Of a DNA stretch of 64,000 bases, positions 35,345 through 47,097 are shown in pieces; position 1 is the first letter of the stretch, and every line of letters starts with the position of its first letter. The notes under the pieces are model-generated. The model was given only the letters and a program-made list of their open reading frames with translations, did not search any database and was not told where the DNA came from. This DNA is from Nephrocerus scutellatus. Taxonomy: Eukaryota; Arthropoda; Insecta; Diptera; Pipunculidae. The stretch covers positions 95,933,333-95,997,332 of the forward strand of contig OX352761.1 of assembly GCA_947095585.1 (NCBI GenBank). The letters are read 5' to 3'. A program made the translations under genes and the position numbers.

Positions 35345-35822
35345 TAAAGTTTAGAATTACATATTCGAATTCGTGGTCCACTACGTTTAGCTTTGGCTGA
35401 TAGTATTGATAGCTTTCTGTATATTTTGTTACGCACAAACCTTGTACTCGCAAAGACCAAATTATTGCTTGCTATGATCTCTATAACTAGTTGTTCATTA
35501 TCATTAGAGTTTTCGTCTCCGAAGCACATGATCGCTTGCATGACAGCATTATATGTATGTCACATTCTGATTTTTATAGGATACCATTTCACATCCACCG
35601 CATCTTATGCCAGCAATTTACTAGGTCAGAGTATCGGATAGCTGCTTTGCAGCTCGAGTTTAATACAGATAGCGTACATTCCATTGGAAAATTCTTGCTT
35701 AGCCGTTTTCATTGCTATGGTCGTTGTCATGAATAAGTGTTTCCGAGGCTGATTTTTGGGTTTTTGTAATAAGACATTTTTACGGGCGAGATTATTAGCC
35801 TCACGTCAACTTTGCTTTGACT
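35345..35822 (-). mobile_element. RTE 5' end and endonuclease relic (copy R5)
   Basis: Read on the minus strand from 35822, it has the 5' leader (CAAAGTTGACGTGAGG), the AAGATGCGGTGGATGT block equivalent to EMRW, the YKNQNVTY-type region, and then a jump over the GDMN region to NDNEQLVIEI-ASNNLVFASTRF (near 35480). The internal deletion removes the catalytic centre. Divergence from R1 and R2 is high. Confidence 0.75.
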
Positions 35823-35989
35823 AGCCCAATTATTCAGTTTTTCCTGAATTTTCCTGAATTGGCTGAAATTTACCGGCGATCACCACGGGAGCTTTGATCG
35901 CGCTTCCACAAGTCAGAATATATACTGCACGTGCATGATTTCTAGGCTGCCCCACCCCTTATTCTGCTGATGGCTGACATGCTTTCATA

Positions 35990-36095
35990 TGTGGTTTTAA
36001 ATAGGTGTTGAGGTCCAGAAATGGTTTCGATCGCCTGGGTGAACATCTTGGTTGATCTTTCTGGTATGAATCCATGCTGGTATGGGCCAATAAAC
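35990..36095 (-). mobile_element. Reverse-transcriptase fragment
   Basis: The minus-strand frame reads IGPYQHGFIPERSTKMFTQ, like the block between fingers and palm motif A of RTE-type RTs (compare GPYQCGF in copy R3 near 24495). It follows directly upstream of R5 but belongs to a somewhat different sequence version. It is short. Confidence 0.5.
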
Positions 36096-37367
36096 TAAAC
36101 TCGAGAGTAGCCGTACCTTGTAATATCTCCTTTTCAAGACATTGCGTTTGGGATACCGTATATCAGTCTCGTGAAATTGCTCTTCCCATCGATCTAAAAT
36201 GCGGTCAAATAAAAAATTACACTTCTATTATTACTTATTTTATCATTAAAATTTGAAAAGGGTTTCTGTGGTAAAGCAATCTAGCGGTTGTTTTAATACT
36301 AAATAAAACTAAAATTCTAAGATAAATGAGTAATAATAATAAAAGAAAATATCCTACTGCATAACCTCTTCTGTTGAATTTAAAAAAAATTTAATCTGGA
36401 AAATATTTACCATAAAAATTGGCCCAAAACATCCCATATAATAGCACATTCTCATATGTGCATGTTTGTATGTCGACTCTGCGATTCTGAAAAATCCAAC
36501 GACAAAATCTATAGCCATACATGCCTTGGAAAACTCTTTCATAACTACTCAACTGACCTATCCCTATAAGCAGACTCGCCTCATAGAACATACACATAAA
36601 TGTTTCTATATCTCCATTGGCCAGTAGACAATTTTTAAAACCAAAGGCCAAATGCAGACATAGACAACATGGAAAATTAAGTGCCCTTCAGGGAAAATAT
36701 GAACGTTTAGAATTCTTTGTGATCATAAAATTTATGTGTGCAAGAAGAGAAATTGCCACCAGATGGTATCGACGACGATGGCGACGGCGACGATGGCATC
36801 TGGATGACTATGCAATGATGATGGCGACAAATACTTCGACGATCTGAAACTGCATCCCTGGCCGTGAGATGGCTCTAAGTTCAATGCTTTTAGAGAAGAA
36901 CGTGATTGAGCATTAATATTGTCTTCATCGTTTCATTTTTTATCATCTGCCCAACGGTATTTGAGGATGTTCGACAGAATATCATGGTATGGTATGTAAT
37001 TTATTATGTATAGATATAGTGCGATTTGGAGACTGTACGTATCTTCTCCGAATAAAGTATGCGTATTCTTAGGAAAGGTCCCTCCTCGCCTATCGTTTAG
37101 TGTTTGTCGATATGGTTACGATATTGCAATGTACTTCGGTGCACGTACTCGTATACGGTGCACGTAGTTCGCCCTCCAAGAGAATCACACACACAGAAAT
37201 ATATTTTAAGCTTCTTTAATCCCTATCGGTCGATCGATTTTAAGGTTTAATATATAATAATACTTACTACTGCAATGTGTTAAAGCATGCCACAATTTAG
37301 GGCTTCCTTAAGGAAGTTTTGCTCGAAGTAACATAAATCAAATAGGCAAAACAGTGATAGTTTTATA
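36096..37367. other. No gene recognised
   Basis: Short ORFs without motifs. A purine-rich GACGACGATGGCGACGGCGACGATGG tract lies near 36770. Confidence 0.5.
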
Positions 37368-37400
37368 TTTAACTACCTGATTACAAGGCGTTGCCCAGGT
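37368..37400 (-). mobile_element. Helitron-like 3' terminus (tentative)
   Basis: On the minus strand it reads ACCTGGGCAACGCCTTGTAATCAGGTAG. This resembles a known style of Helitron 3' end, in which a GC-rich hairpin precedes a terminal CTAG-like tetranucleotide. Here the terminal bases are GTAG and the hairpin is degraded. It may bound the family S element at 37650-38215. Confidence 0.3.
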
Positions 37401-37649
37401 ATTTATATATCCCAATATTCTATTAAAATAATAATATCTATAAGGTTAAATGGCAGTAATTTTATTAACAGAATAAGTATTTTAAAGTATAGCTACAGTA
37501 ATCAAATTATAAAATAAAATTAAAAATAACATTACATTAATTAAAACCAAAACTTGATTACATAGAATGTTTTTAGTTTCACCTTTAGAAGAAAGAGTAA
37601 ATAAATTCTCAGGTGAACCCACCCTAAAGCAAGCATAATAAAAAAACTG

Positions 37650-38215
37650 AAAACTGTTTCACCTCTTCTTTTCCTGTCAAGATAGCCGCTTCAATTATAT
37701 TACCAAGAATCTGCAGCAAGTATTTGATTGTTTATTTCGTGGATGTCTTTTTTGGCAGCAAGAATTAGCTCTGCGACAGATTACAAAAATCAGATGTAAA
37801 TTTTATATTGCCATAAGACAAATAAGACAAAGCTACAAATCTACCTTTCCCAATTTGAAGAAGAAGTGACAATTTCCTTAACCCCCCAAAACTCAGCCGG
37901 TCAATGAGTACTGTTCTGAACACCAATATTCATCTCAGTGACCCAAAAACTATGGGATCGACACTATTATGAGTAACCTCCCCCCTATGCTATCGGCCCA
38001 TCCCCCTAGAGTTGCCTTACCATCGCTATTCACCACAGCAACCCACAAAACTATAGAATCGACATCCTACCTACCTAGTTACCTACAAAATATATACTCT
38101 ATCACCATAGAGTTGTCTTACCATCGGTTTTCACCTAAGCGATTCTAAAAACTATAAAATGGACGATATTATCGGTCAAGACAACTTGGAGCTCTCTATT
38201 AAGTTAATTTCCCTG
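37650..38215. mobile_element. Repeat element with minisatellite (family S, copy 2)
   Basis: CTGTCAAGATAGCCGCTTCAATTATATT, GTTTATTTCGTGGATGTCT, ATTTTATATTGCCATAAGACA and ACTGTTCTGAACACCAATATTCATCTCAGTGACC match copy 1 (about 1495-2025) in order. They lead into three decayed minisatellite units (GATCGACACTATTATG near 37955, AGAATCGACAT near 38055, AATGGACGATATTATCGGTC near 38157). A segment present in copy 1 is deleted near 37715. No coding potential. Confidence 0.65.
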
Positions 38216-39055
38216 CAAAACCGAAGGGTAGTATGAATTCTCACAGGCTTGTTCTATTTTGTCTGTAGAAGACAAAAACATTTGGGTAAATACATAATGG
38301 ATCTCGGATATCAAAAACAGTAAAGTGCGAGCATTTTACGAAACTTAAAAAGCTCAGAAAGGTCAAAGGGTGCCGAAGCAGCCACTGAAATCTAACCGAA
38401 TCTAACCTAACTATCCGCACAATATTTAACGAAAGCCAAATTAAATGTGTTGAAGGTTGGTAGTGAATTATCATGAAATAATCCTAATATATATATGACA
38501 AAATGTTTTTGTAATTGTTTAACTAAAACTATGATGACAATGCTATTTGTGTAGAACTGTGGTCCTACTTGCCCGAGGCGTCTTAATGTATACACACACA
38601 CATGTTTCTTTAGATGTTCCAAAATTATTTTCATATCAACAGAACAAGAACAATTATGGGGCGTGTAGTTCAGAGGATTGCCTGCATCATACGACACTTA
38701 TTGGAATAAGTAATTAATTGAAAGTGAAATCACTGGCGAAGATTTATGAAAATCTAAATGCAGATACTCGTAATTATTTTTCCCATATACTTAGTGTCTA
38801 ACCAGAATGAAAATGGCTTCGTAGTTGGAGTGCCACCTTGTGGTTGCCCGGTACGATTTCAATTTCAGCCGCTTGAGTAGCTTGACTTCCTATGGATTGT
38901 AGAAAAACATGTTATCAATATGAATACTTTTGAACAATTGTAAGAGACGAGAATTTCAATTATAAATTTGAAGTTGCGTATTGTAATAATTTGTCGATTA
39001 AATAGAATGTCGTTAGCCTGATATCGGTAACTTTACAGCAAATAATTTTTATTTG
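38216..39055. other. No gene recognised
   Basis: Minus-strand ORFs of 77 and 96 codons (38241-38697) have no recognisable domain. Confidence 0.5.
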
Positions 39056-39059
39056 TTCA

Positions 39060-39480
39060 TAAAAAAGCAGCCCATAAAGTTTAAAATTTTTCATGTACAT
39101 GCTTTAATACACATGTGTGCAAAGTTTAAATAAAGTAAATTTTTAAAAAGTTTATATGATAATTTCCAAATTTTTACAAAAAGTGTTGTCACCTGACAAA
39201 ATGCTCCTCGGCCCTGGGGTCTGATCACTTCTTAATTTTTACAAAAAGTGTTGTCATTAGAGATACACTTGTCTACAAAATTGAATAGTACATAATTTTT
39301 AAAAAAAAATTTTAAGGGAGCCCCTCCCTAGGCCCAATCACTTCCAAACTTTAATAGAAAGTGTTGACACAGAAAATACACATGTGTGCAAAGTTTGAAT
39401 AAAAAAAAATAAAATCCACCAGCCAGCCACCGACATACAACTGGGTACGCGAGGTTATACGGAGATTAGAAATTTAAAAA
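39060..39480 (+). mobile_element. Family E repeat, copy E3
   Basis: It starts AGCAGCCCATAAAGTTTAAAATTTTTCATG and contains several ATACACATGTGTGCAAAGTTTRAATAAA blocks and TTTTACAAAAAGTGTTGTCA blocks. It ends with CCAGCCAGCCACCGACATACAA and GGAGATTAGAAATTTAAAA, the counterpart of the E7 3' end. Units are diverged and partly deleted. Confidence 0.75.
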
Positions 39481-39589
39481 CCAAAACTGTTTATAAAATT
39501 CGAAGGAATATATTTTGCAAAATTGCCAACAAGTTCTGATACAAAATGTTTAAGAGGACGTGAAAGATGTTAAATTAACCAAGTTTTAT

Positions 39590-40720
39590 TCGCGTTCCAC
39601 ACACCACACCTGACACGCCACACGTGTCACAATCGGGCGTTTAGAAGAATGTTGTTTAACTAAGCATGAAAGTTGGTCAAAAAGGACCTCAAAGAAGTTG
39701 AAACAAATAGACAACAAGCGGCCAATTCAAGTTAAATAAAAAAATTAGATGGTTAAAGCTTAGTTAAAAAAGGAAAAAGGATATAAGTAATGGAGGACCG
39801 GTTACAATATCTGCAGGTCCAATCACACAAATTAGACGTTGGCAAGTACATTACAAGGCAACTGCTTTATTTCAGGTGTAGTTCAGGTGACAAATCATGA
39901 TGTTTGCTGTTTGCCGTTTACTGTTCTTGTTAAACAGATCTGCGTGCCTTGGACATACATCGTTTCTCCTTACCTTGTAGGACACAAGGGTTGTTATTAT
40001 GTACAGTTGTTATTCATAATTTGAAGAAAAGTGTAAATGTAAAATAACATAGTAAATAAAGAAACTACACTTAACGTTAAAACTCTAATTTCGTACAGTT
40101 AGAAGAAACAAGTAAAAGTAAAAAAATTTCATTTTTCGGGTACAAACTTTTACTATATATACATCGAAACGCGCTACACAGTCGTTTATTATTTGGTAAT
40201 AATCGCCAAAAATAATCAAAGAATTTTCTTTTTTCCACGCTTCACATGGGCCACACGCGACTCGCGAAAAGCGTCAAAAGCGGAATATCAAAATGGGCCC
40301 TTGACATTGAGCCTTTCAGCCTTCTAGTTCGTGCGAAATATGCTTAAAAAATACCTCAAAAAACGAGAAAAGGCGCGATTTCGAAGCATCACATGCGCTA
40401 CACGCGAAACATGACAGGCGTCATACGTGGATTATAAAAAATGCTATTTTGGACTTAGATACTCACAAATACTCTCTAGGTTTTGTGGAAGATGGTTAAA
40501 AAGGACATCAAAGAAGTCGAAAAAAAATTTCAACCAATCACACGAGACACATACGACACGCGACACGCATCATACTCGAAATATAAGAAATGCTGTTTTG
40601 GACTTTGACACTCATAAAATTTCAGCTCTCTAGGTCGTGTGGAAGGTGGCTAAAAAGACCTCAAATTGGTCGAAAATACAGACAAAAAGGGTCAAGTCAA
40701 GTTAAATAGAAGTTTTTAAA
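39590..40720 (+). repeat. Family M minisatellite, ~140-150 bp units
   Basis: One partial unit (39590-39740) and three fuller units (about 40235-40380, 40385-40535, 40540-40690) share CACRCGACACGC, ATATAAAAAATGCTRTTTTGGACTT, ACACTCAYAAA, CTCTCTAGGTCGTGTGGAAG, GTTAAAAAGGACMTCAAAGAAGTCGAAA and TCAAGTTAAATA. An AT-rich unrelated stretch lies between the first and second. The small ORF at 40427-40633 spans two units and is not a gene. A reversed unit is at 60763-60890. Confidence 0.75.
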
Positions 40721-40899
40721 AAGAAGAGTGGACGTTAGACCAACCCTCAGAAATGTTGACAGCTAGAAGAAAGACAGACAGAAAGAAAGAAAAAAAGGCA
40801 ATCAATCTATTTAACAATTAAACTAGCTAACAGTTAAACTATACAACAATTAAACAATTTGGTCCAGCCGGTATGATATGAACCTACCAACCCATAGGG

Positions 40900-40918
40900 A
40901 TCTGATTTCGAATCAGAT
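40900..40918. repeat. Short perfect hairpin
   Basis: ATCTGATT and AATCAGAT pair around a TCG loop. No neighbouring gene is defined. Confidence 0.4.
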
Positions 40919-41139
40919 GGAAAGTAAGCCTGAAAGGGACGTATACTTAGACTGAGAGTGTGACGTACCCCAAGAAAATGCATATTAACAACAAGTTCTT
41001 GGGTCGTAATTCGGAAACTACTATGTCAACCATCTGATGCTGCTCTTTTTTTACGATTTGCGTAAAACATATTATTTTTCTGTAATAAATTTCGTACAAA
41101 TTGTTTTTCGTTTGTTAATTTCATCATTTGAACGTTGCA

Positions 41140-42810
41140 TATATGCAGAGAAATAATATGGTTGCAGCATTATCACAGCAAACAAAATATTTTTCTAAGG
41201 ACAATAATATTATTGCTGTGAAAATAGTTAGTGGTCATAACAATACCGCACATTTTTAAATTATAGTAATGAAAATAAAATAATGGCAGGAATCATATTA
41301 TTGTCAAAATGGGTATGTTAATATGGTTCTTACAACTATTAGTTTCTACAAAAATAATATAATTGTGGCAACAGAGTAATCAATCGTTGTTTATGTTTAA
41401 GCCAACCATTTAGTACGCGTTTGTGGTTGCCTTGATCATCTTCTTTTTTGAATATTTTTTGTTTTTTTTTCAAACTCATTATTTGTTTGTACAGTAATAA
41501 AGTGCGTTAACTATTTGTTGTACGTAATCTGGAACAATATTGCTACGCAGTTTGCAATGGGTTTCTCCGTATCATATGCGTTTATTGCACTAACTAAACA
41601 AAAAAAGGATGCATGCATCATCATTGAAGCCTAGGGTTAGGTAGAAAAAATGAAAATTTTTTCCTGATCGCTTTTGTGTTTATGTACTTCCATTAATTAA
41701 CATGGCTTGTGTAGCTATGTCGGGTTGGCGTTTGGTTATCTCCACCGCCGTAGTCTGAGCACCATTTAAATTTGCGGCCGCGACAACATTTTGCTATAAT
41801 AAATATATATCTCTAATTTCTTTAAATTCCTAAAAAATTTTATTAGTACCCGACTATGTCTCCGAATCGGTAGTTGTGTCCGCTGTAAAAAGTGTAAGTT
41901 CATCTTCATATTTAACATAACTTTTTTGAAAGTGTATTATTATGATTTAATAATTTTTAATTCTTATATTGAAATTGTTATAAGGGCACACATAAAATAT
42001 TAAGGACAAAAGTGTTAAAGAAATTTTAACATATATCGAGGCTGCGTAAGAAGAAGGTTGGTTGAAATTAACAAGATTTTATAGTTAATAATATGATAAA
42101 ATTACGATTAAATATATTTCAGACTCAAAACTTGCTTTAGCTTTTATGCTTATTCCTTATATTTTACCGAGCTCCAGACGAAGTACAAACTTCATTTATT
42201 CAATATTGCCAGGTAATCAATAAAATACAAATTTACCAATTTTATTTTTATATTATATTTTTTGTCGCACTTGACCTCAATTAAGCATAGTTTTATTTCT
42301 TTATGTAGAACATTGTTGTTGCGGATGACGAAACCAGAGCGAAACGCCAGAAAACTGAGACTCAGCCAAAAAATTTTCTCATCGGTGACAGTAATAAAAA
42401 GGTTAGTCTAGCCTACGTCGATATCTCTGGCAACAGATTCCAGTTTGGAAATGCACTGAAAGCAGTTGAAGCATGCTTTATGGGAATGAATTATAGAAGT
42501 AAAATATATTAATAATAAAATTGATAAATAACCATCTTTGTGTATTATTTCAACATTTATTTTTAAAATATTTTACTATAATTTTTTCATTTTCCAACGA
42601 TTTAGTGGCAGACTTTTCTTAGAAGAACATGATCCCAACAAAAATATAATGTTTCCCACAAACATTTAATATTCTCTCCAACAAAAAATTGTTAGTTGTA
42701 GCAATCAAATTATGTTTATTAACATGTTTGCTGCAACAATAAAACCAACCATATTATGATTCTCTCAAAACATTTTTACAGCAACCATGTTTTTTCTCTC
42801 TGTGTATGTT
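41140..42810. mobile_element. Candidate unclassified DNA element H with a three-exon frame
   Basis: The left part (about 41140-41400) and the reverse complement of the right part (42600-42810) share GCAGAGA-to-ACAGAGAGA, AAYATGGTTGCWG and several ATAATATGGTTG-type motifs, like loosely matching long inverted ends. Between them lies the only spliced-looking frame here (41847-42512). The region is immediately followed by the TA target of the Tc1-like transposon. The ends cannot be fixed and a target-site duplication was not found, so this could also be a host locus in a repeat-rich setting. Confidence 0.3.
41847..42512 (+). CDS. Candidate three-exon frame, protein family not recognised
   Basis: Proposed exons are 41847-41893 (acceptor TTTTATTAG, donor GTAAGT), 42141-42212 (acceptor TTGCTTTAG, donor GTAATC) and 42309-42512 (acceptor TTTCTTTATGTAG, stop TAA at 42510). 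Codons stay in phase through both joins; the introns would be 247 and 96 nt. The frame contains PDYVSESVVVSAVKS in exon one, APDEVQTSFIQYCQ in exon two, and NIVVADDETRAKRQKTE followed by LAYVDISGNRFQFGNALKAV in exon three. The basic RAKRQK patch could be a nuclear signal. The first exon lacks an ATG, so an upstream exon would be needed. It could be a domesticated or transposon-encoded protein. I recognise no catalytic motif. Confidence 0.35.
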
Positions 42811-42838
42811 TCCCTAATATTTAAGGCCCTACTGTATA

Positions 42839-44534
42839 CAGTCCGGTTCAATAGATTACCGCCACTCAATTCTGAGAAGCAAAAGTCAATTTCCAGCCAG
42901 TTTGTGTGAGATAGAAAAAATTGTGAAATAGAGAAAGAAAGAGTATTTAGTACTGAATTTAATAGCAAAAAGCAAACATCGTAGACATCAAGATAACTGT
43001 GTTTTTTGTTTTGTTTTTAAAAATGAGTCAGAAATTCAAGACTTTGCTTTGGTTCATTTGATTACCACCACTTGAAAAATTACATGAAATAATAGCATTA
43101 TGTGTGATTTCTTACCAAAATTGTATTTTTTTTAAATACAATATTAAAATATAATTTCTAATATTTAGTGGAACTTCCATTTTTCAGAATAACTTCTAAA
43201 ATACGATCCTTAAGTGAGTCGCACAATGACTTTAAATAATTGTGTGAAATTCTGCACAGACCGCTTTAATCTCTAGAATCAGCTCTCCCTTAGTTACATA
43301 CTGTTTCCTTTCTTCGAATACTTTACGTGTGAGCCAGCCCAAAACATGTTCTATTATGTTTAAGTCCGGCGAATACAGTGGCCACGGCAATAGCTGGACA
43401 TTTTGGCTTGTGATGAACGATTTTACAACGCTAACTGTGTGTATTAGCGCGTTATCTTGTTGGAAAATCCATGAGAGTGGTGTGAAAAGGTCATGGATTT
43501 TAGGGAAAACAGATTCCAGTAACGTTTTGTAACTGTTTCCGGTCATTTTTGTACTTTGAAACACCAAATCAATTGTGCCATAATAAGAGATTGAACCCCA
43601 GACCATTACGCCCCCTTTTCTACTATGATGGCGATTCAAAAACACTTCCTCTTTCCTAAGGTCATGAAAATAATAATTATACCCATCTGGTCCATCCAAA
43701 TTAATTATTTTTTCATCTGAAAATACGACTTTTCGCCATATGGAGTGAAAGGGCCCAGAGGCATGGGGGTGCCCATATAAACTTTGACCTTGCATCACAT
43801 TCCAAGTCATGTGCTTCTTTGCGAATTCCAATCGTTTCTGCTTTCGTCCATCATTCAGTGGTGGTTTTTTCTTTATCTTCAGCCGCTTCACATGTTTTGC
43901 ACTTAAAATAGCACAGCGGACAGTCGATTAAGGCAATTAACACCAGCTTTGAGGGCAATTTTTGCTGTAGAAAGAGCCGAATTGGAGGCCGATCTAACAA
44001 TTTTTCGTTTACCCTGAGGTGTAAGGTCCGTTGAAACCCTTCCTTTATAATTTCCTCCATAAGATTTTGTATCCTTCAAATAATTTAGTATGGCTTCGTG
44101 ACCGTCCGATACTACGACCTATAGCACGGCCTGAAAGCCCTCCCTGATAATACACATCTATTTTGGCCCTTTCTGATAAAGTTAAACACTTTTTCTTACC
44201 CATTGATAAAATACTGACTAGCAAAAATACTAATTTTTGACTTCACTTTCAAATTTTCAAAAAATAAATTATTCAGATTCATAAAAAACGACAATGTGTT
44301 TGGTGGCGGTAATCAAATGAACCAAAGCAAAGTCTTGAATTTCTGACTCATTTTTCAAAACAAAACTAAAAACACAGTTATCTTGATGTCTACGATGTTT
44401 GCTTGTTGCTATTGAATTCAGTACTAAATACTCTTTCTTTCTCTATTTATAATTTTTTCTATCTCACACAAACCGGCTGGTAAATGACTTTTGCTTCTCA
44501 GAATTGAGTGGCGGTAATCTATTGAACCGGACTG
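42839..44534 (-). mobile_element. Tc1-like transposon, complete ends, IR/DR type
   Basis: Outer ends CAGTCCGGTTCAATAGATTACCGCC and its complement are flanked by TA on both sides (42837-42838 and 44535-44536). Inverted repeats run about 233 bp (42839-43071 and 44302-44534). Within each arm a GATTACCGCCACT-type motif occurs near the outer end and again near the inner end (43061 and 44303-44314). This is the double direct-repeat layout of IR/DR Tc1-like elements. The single gene is on the minus strand. Length is 1696 bp, normal for the group. Confidence 0.92.
43158..44203 (-). pseudogene. Tc1-like DD34E transposase, frameshifted
   Basis: The start ATG (44203-44201) opens MGKKKCLTLSERAKIDVYY, leading to GLSGRAIGRSIGRS, the first helix-turn-helix. 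A frameshift near 44100 precedes NYLKDTKSYGGNYKGR and GKRKIVRSASNSALS (second DNA-binding subdomain), and another lies near 43925. The long frame 43891-43232 keeps KVVFSDEKIINLDG (first Asp), WIFQQDNALIHT (second Asp) and YSPDLNIIEHVLGWL (Glu), with 34 residues between the last two. A third shift near 43240 separates the C-terminus, which ends GSSTKY at 43158. The enzyme would bind the inner repeats and cut at TA. All three catalytic residues survive, but the gene is inactive as written. Confidence 0.9.
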
Positions 44535-44536
44535 TA

Positions 44537-46834
44537 TATTAAGTCATAACTACCAAACGATAATTACCTTAATCAATTGTTGGCATATAAAAAACAAACA
44601 ATACAAAAACTTTCCTTATCTCTTTTTTATAGTTTGCGCATGCGTAAAGGAGAGTTATAATTCTTGGCTATATGCATGTGCTTTGAATGTCTGTGGATCA
44701 TAGCGATGTGGAAAGACACAAAACAAAGCAGAAATATTTCTTCTTAAATATGACTGCTACAAAACTGGATACCAGTTTTGGGATTACTAGGAATCTAAAA
44801 TTCAAAAATATAATTAAACCTGCTATTAAAGCCAGCATTTTTTGCAAGAAAAAACTCCAACTCAACAACAACCAGGCATAGCGCTTTCAAAATCCAATTA
44901 ATGAGCTAAACTTACTCAGCAGCACACACCTCTTAAATGTATGCGAAGGCGTTAACTCCGACTTTGTTCACTAAATTCCAAATTGACTTTACCCAGCAGG
45001 AATATCTATCGAATGTTTGATGGATCAAAAACTAATTAAAAAGGTGGACAGGCACGTGGAGATAGTGAAAGTTGTCTGTTTTCCCCTTTATTTTTCCTTT
45101 CGCAATGTCCTTCAGACGAGTTGATCATTGAACATCTCAAACATATATAAAATTTCCTACACTGGCGGCGAACAAAGTTTAGAAAAAGAAACCTAAAAGA
45201 ATTATGCAGCATTAAGGACGTGAGAACGCTGGATTGATGGATAATTTCAAAGTTACTTTGGGGAAACTTATACAGTTCTTTTCTAGAAGTTTAGTTATAT
45301 TGGAATGTATTAACCAGTAGCAATTTAATTTCGAGAAAAACCACCACCGACTGGACATGTAATTAAAAACTCCCGCAGACTTTTAATGAATAACTTTTTT
45401 GTTCGAAGTCAACAACCCACGTAAAGAACGATCGAGTCTTTGTGTGAGTGGTCAATATTACGCGAATCACAATAATTAAGCTAATGCCGTAAACACTTAG
45501 ACCTCAGTCCGCGCAAGGCAAGCCAAACATATCTCCAGTATCGGCCATGATAATAGAAAATCTATGAAGTGCTTGATTCTGCGGTGGCCACATGCCTTTG
45601 CCTTTACATCAACACGCATTTAACCAGCCATAAACCGTTCGTACTTCCTGTTATATTTATATACTCTAACAACCATTTGTACGAGAACATTACTTGTGCT
45701 ACACTTTCAATAAAACTCATTTTTCTCCCCGACAAAAAAAAAATAGAATAAAATGTAAACGTAAAGGCTTGAAAAAAGGGAAACCCTGTCCGTCGAAGAT
45801 GAGGAAAACTCATTACGTCGGTCCTTGCGTAGTTTTCAATAAGCGGATGTATTTAGTTGCACGTTACATATATGAAACAATTTACAGCGTCTATGTACAA
45901 TTTGGGTCTGCTGAGCATGCATTGGTAGCATAATGTTGAACGTTATGCCAAATAGCCGACCACATTGCACGGGCGGACGCCATAAAACTATGTTAAAGGA
46001 ATTCAAGGAACTTTCAGCTCTCGCGCTCAACTCGCCATACCAACTGTGTGAATAGCGGTCTATCTCTGCGGGTCCACATGATGCGAAGTCAATTTAAAAA
46101 AGGCATCCAGCCATACACTGAATCAACAAGGATATTTTCCCCTACAGGGGGCGATGCGGCTAGAGCGGCTCTCACTCATCTCTCGTCTAGTATGGTTCGG
46201 AGAAACGAACGGACGGACAGACAGACAAACGGATGGTGGAAGCGTATTATTTTGTTCATTGGATCACATGTACATCAACGACGTATCACAGAGTCTGTGG
46301 GCAGAAAGCCACATTAAGTACAATGAACGTGCAATGAAAAAGTTGCCCGCGTAAATTAAGTTCTCACACATCCTTTTCCCCACAGACTAAGAGATAACCT
46401 ATACATAAACATTACCGTGCAATGCAATCGCATTGCGATGCAGCATGCGAACAAGCGTCCGATGCCGACGACGACGACGGTGAAAAGGATGATAGTGATG
46501 TAGCACAACACGTAAATTTATGTTCATTACATTCGTGTGGTTACTAGTTGGCTGATGGCGATGGTAATGCTGCTTCATTTAGTCCTTCTTTATTCGATGA
46601 TTAAAATTTAAAGGACTTTTCCCCATCCGGTGCAGAATATGTAACGTCTTGTAGTAGCTACGAGAAGGTAGGGCCGACGATGTTGTGTCGATCGGCTATG
46701 CCGACACTGATGAAATGCTATAGCCTCAACGAAAGTTGAGAGTAGGTTGGGTTGCAGAGATTTGCTCGCACCCTCGCGCCACTAATGGTGAGGAATCTAC
46801 ACATAGTCAGTACGTTCGCCTCGGGAGTAAAATA
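44537..46834. other. No gene recognised
   Basis: Several ORFs of 60-89 codons overlap on both strands (45569-46354) without family motifs. A GACGACGACGG tract lies near 46470. Confidence 0.5.
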
Positions 46835-47097
46835 GATCCAAGATGAGTACTGGAGTCGGTGCTGCTGTTTACTCTGAAAACCTTAACCTTTCAACGTCCT
46901 TCAAGCTACCTGACTCTGCTAGTATCTGACAGGCGGAGATCTTAACGATAAGAGGGATCATTTCTATTGCAATAACGGGCAAGGTGGCATATGTGCAAAC
47001 AGCCAATCTACTATTAAAGCCATTATTGCGACAAGCAACAATTCTAAGCTCGTCAGGCAGTGCCAGGCCAAACTGGCTTCTATAAGGACTCTGGAGG
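46835..47097 (+). mobile_element. I/LOA-type LINE D, RNase H fragment
   Basis: A frame from 46842 reads STGVGAAVYSENLNLSTSFKL, then QAEI after a stop. A shifted frame gives ANSQSTIKAIIATSNNSKLV near 47000. These match the first half of a LINE RNase H domain (G-x-G-A, Q-A-E, and a D-S-Q-like third site, here N-S-Q). The same domain is complete on the minus strand in element C. It breaks off at 47097 where a Jockey-type end begins. Confidence 0.65.

Noticed and set aside
38407..38697. 96-codon minus-strand ORF
   Set aside because: No motif, and neither start context nor neighbouring exons support it.
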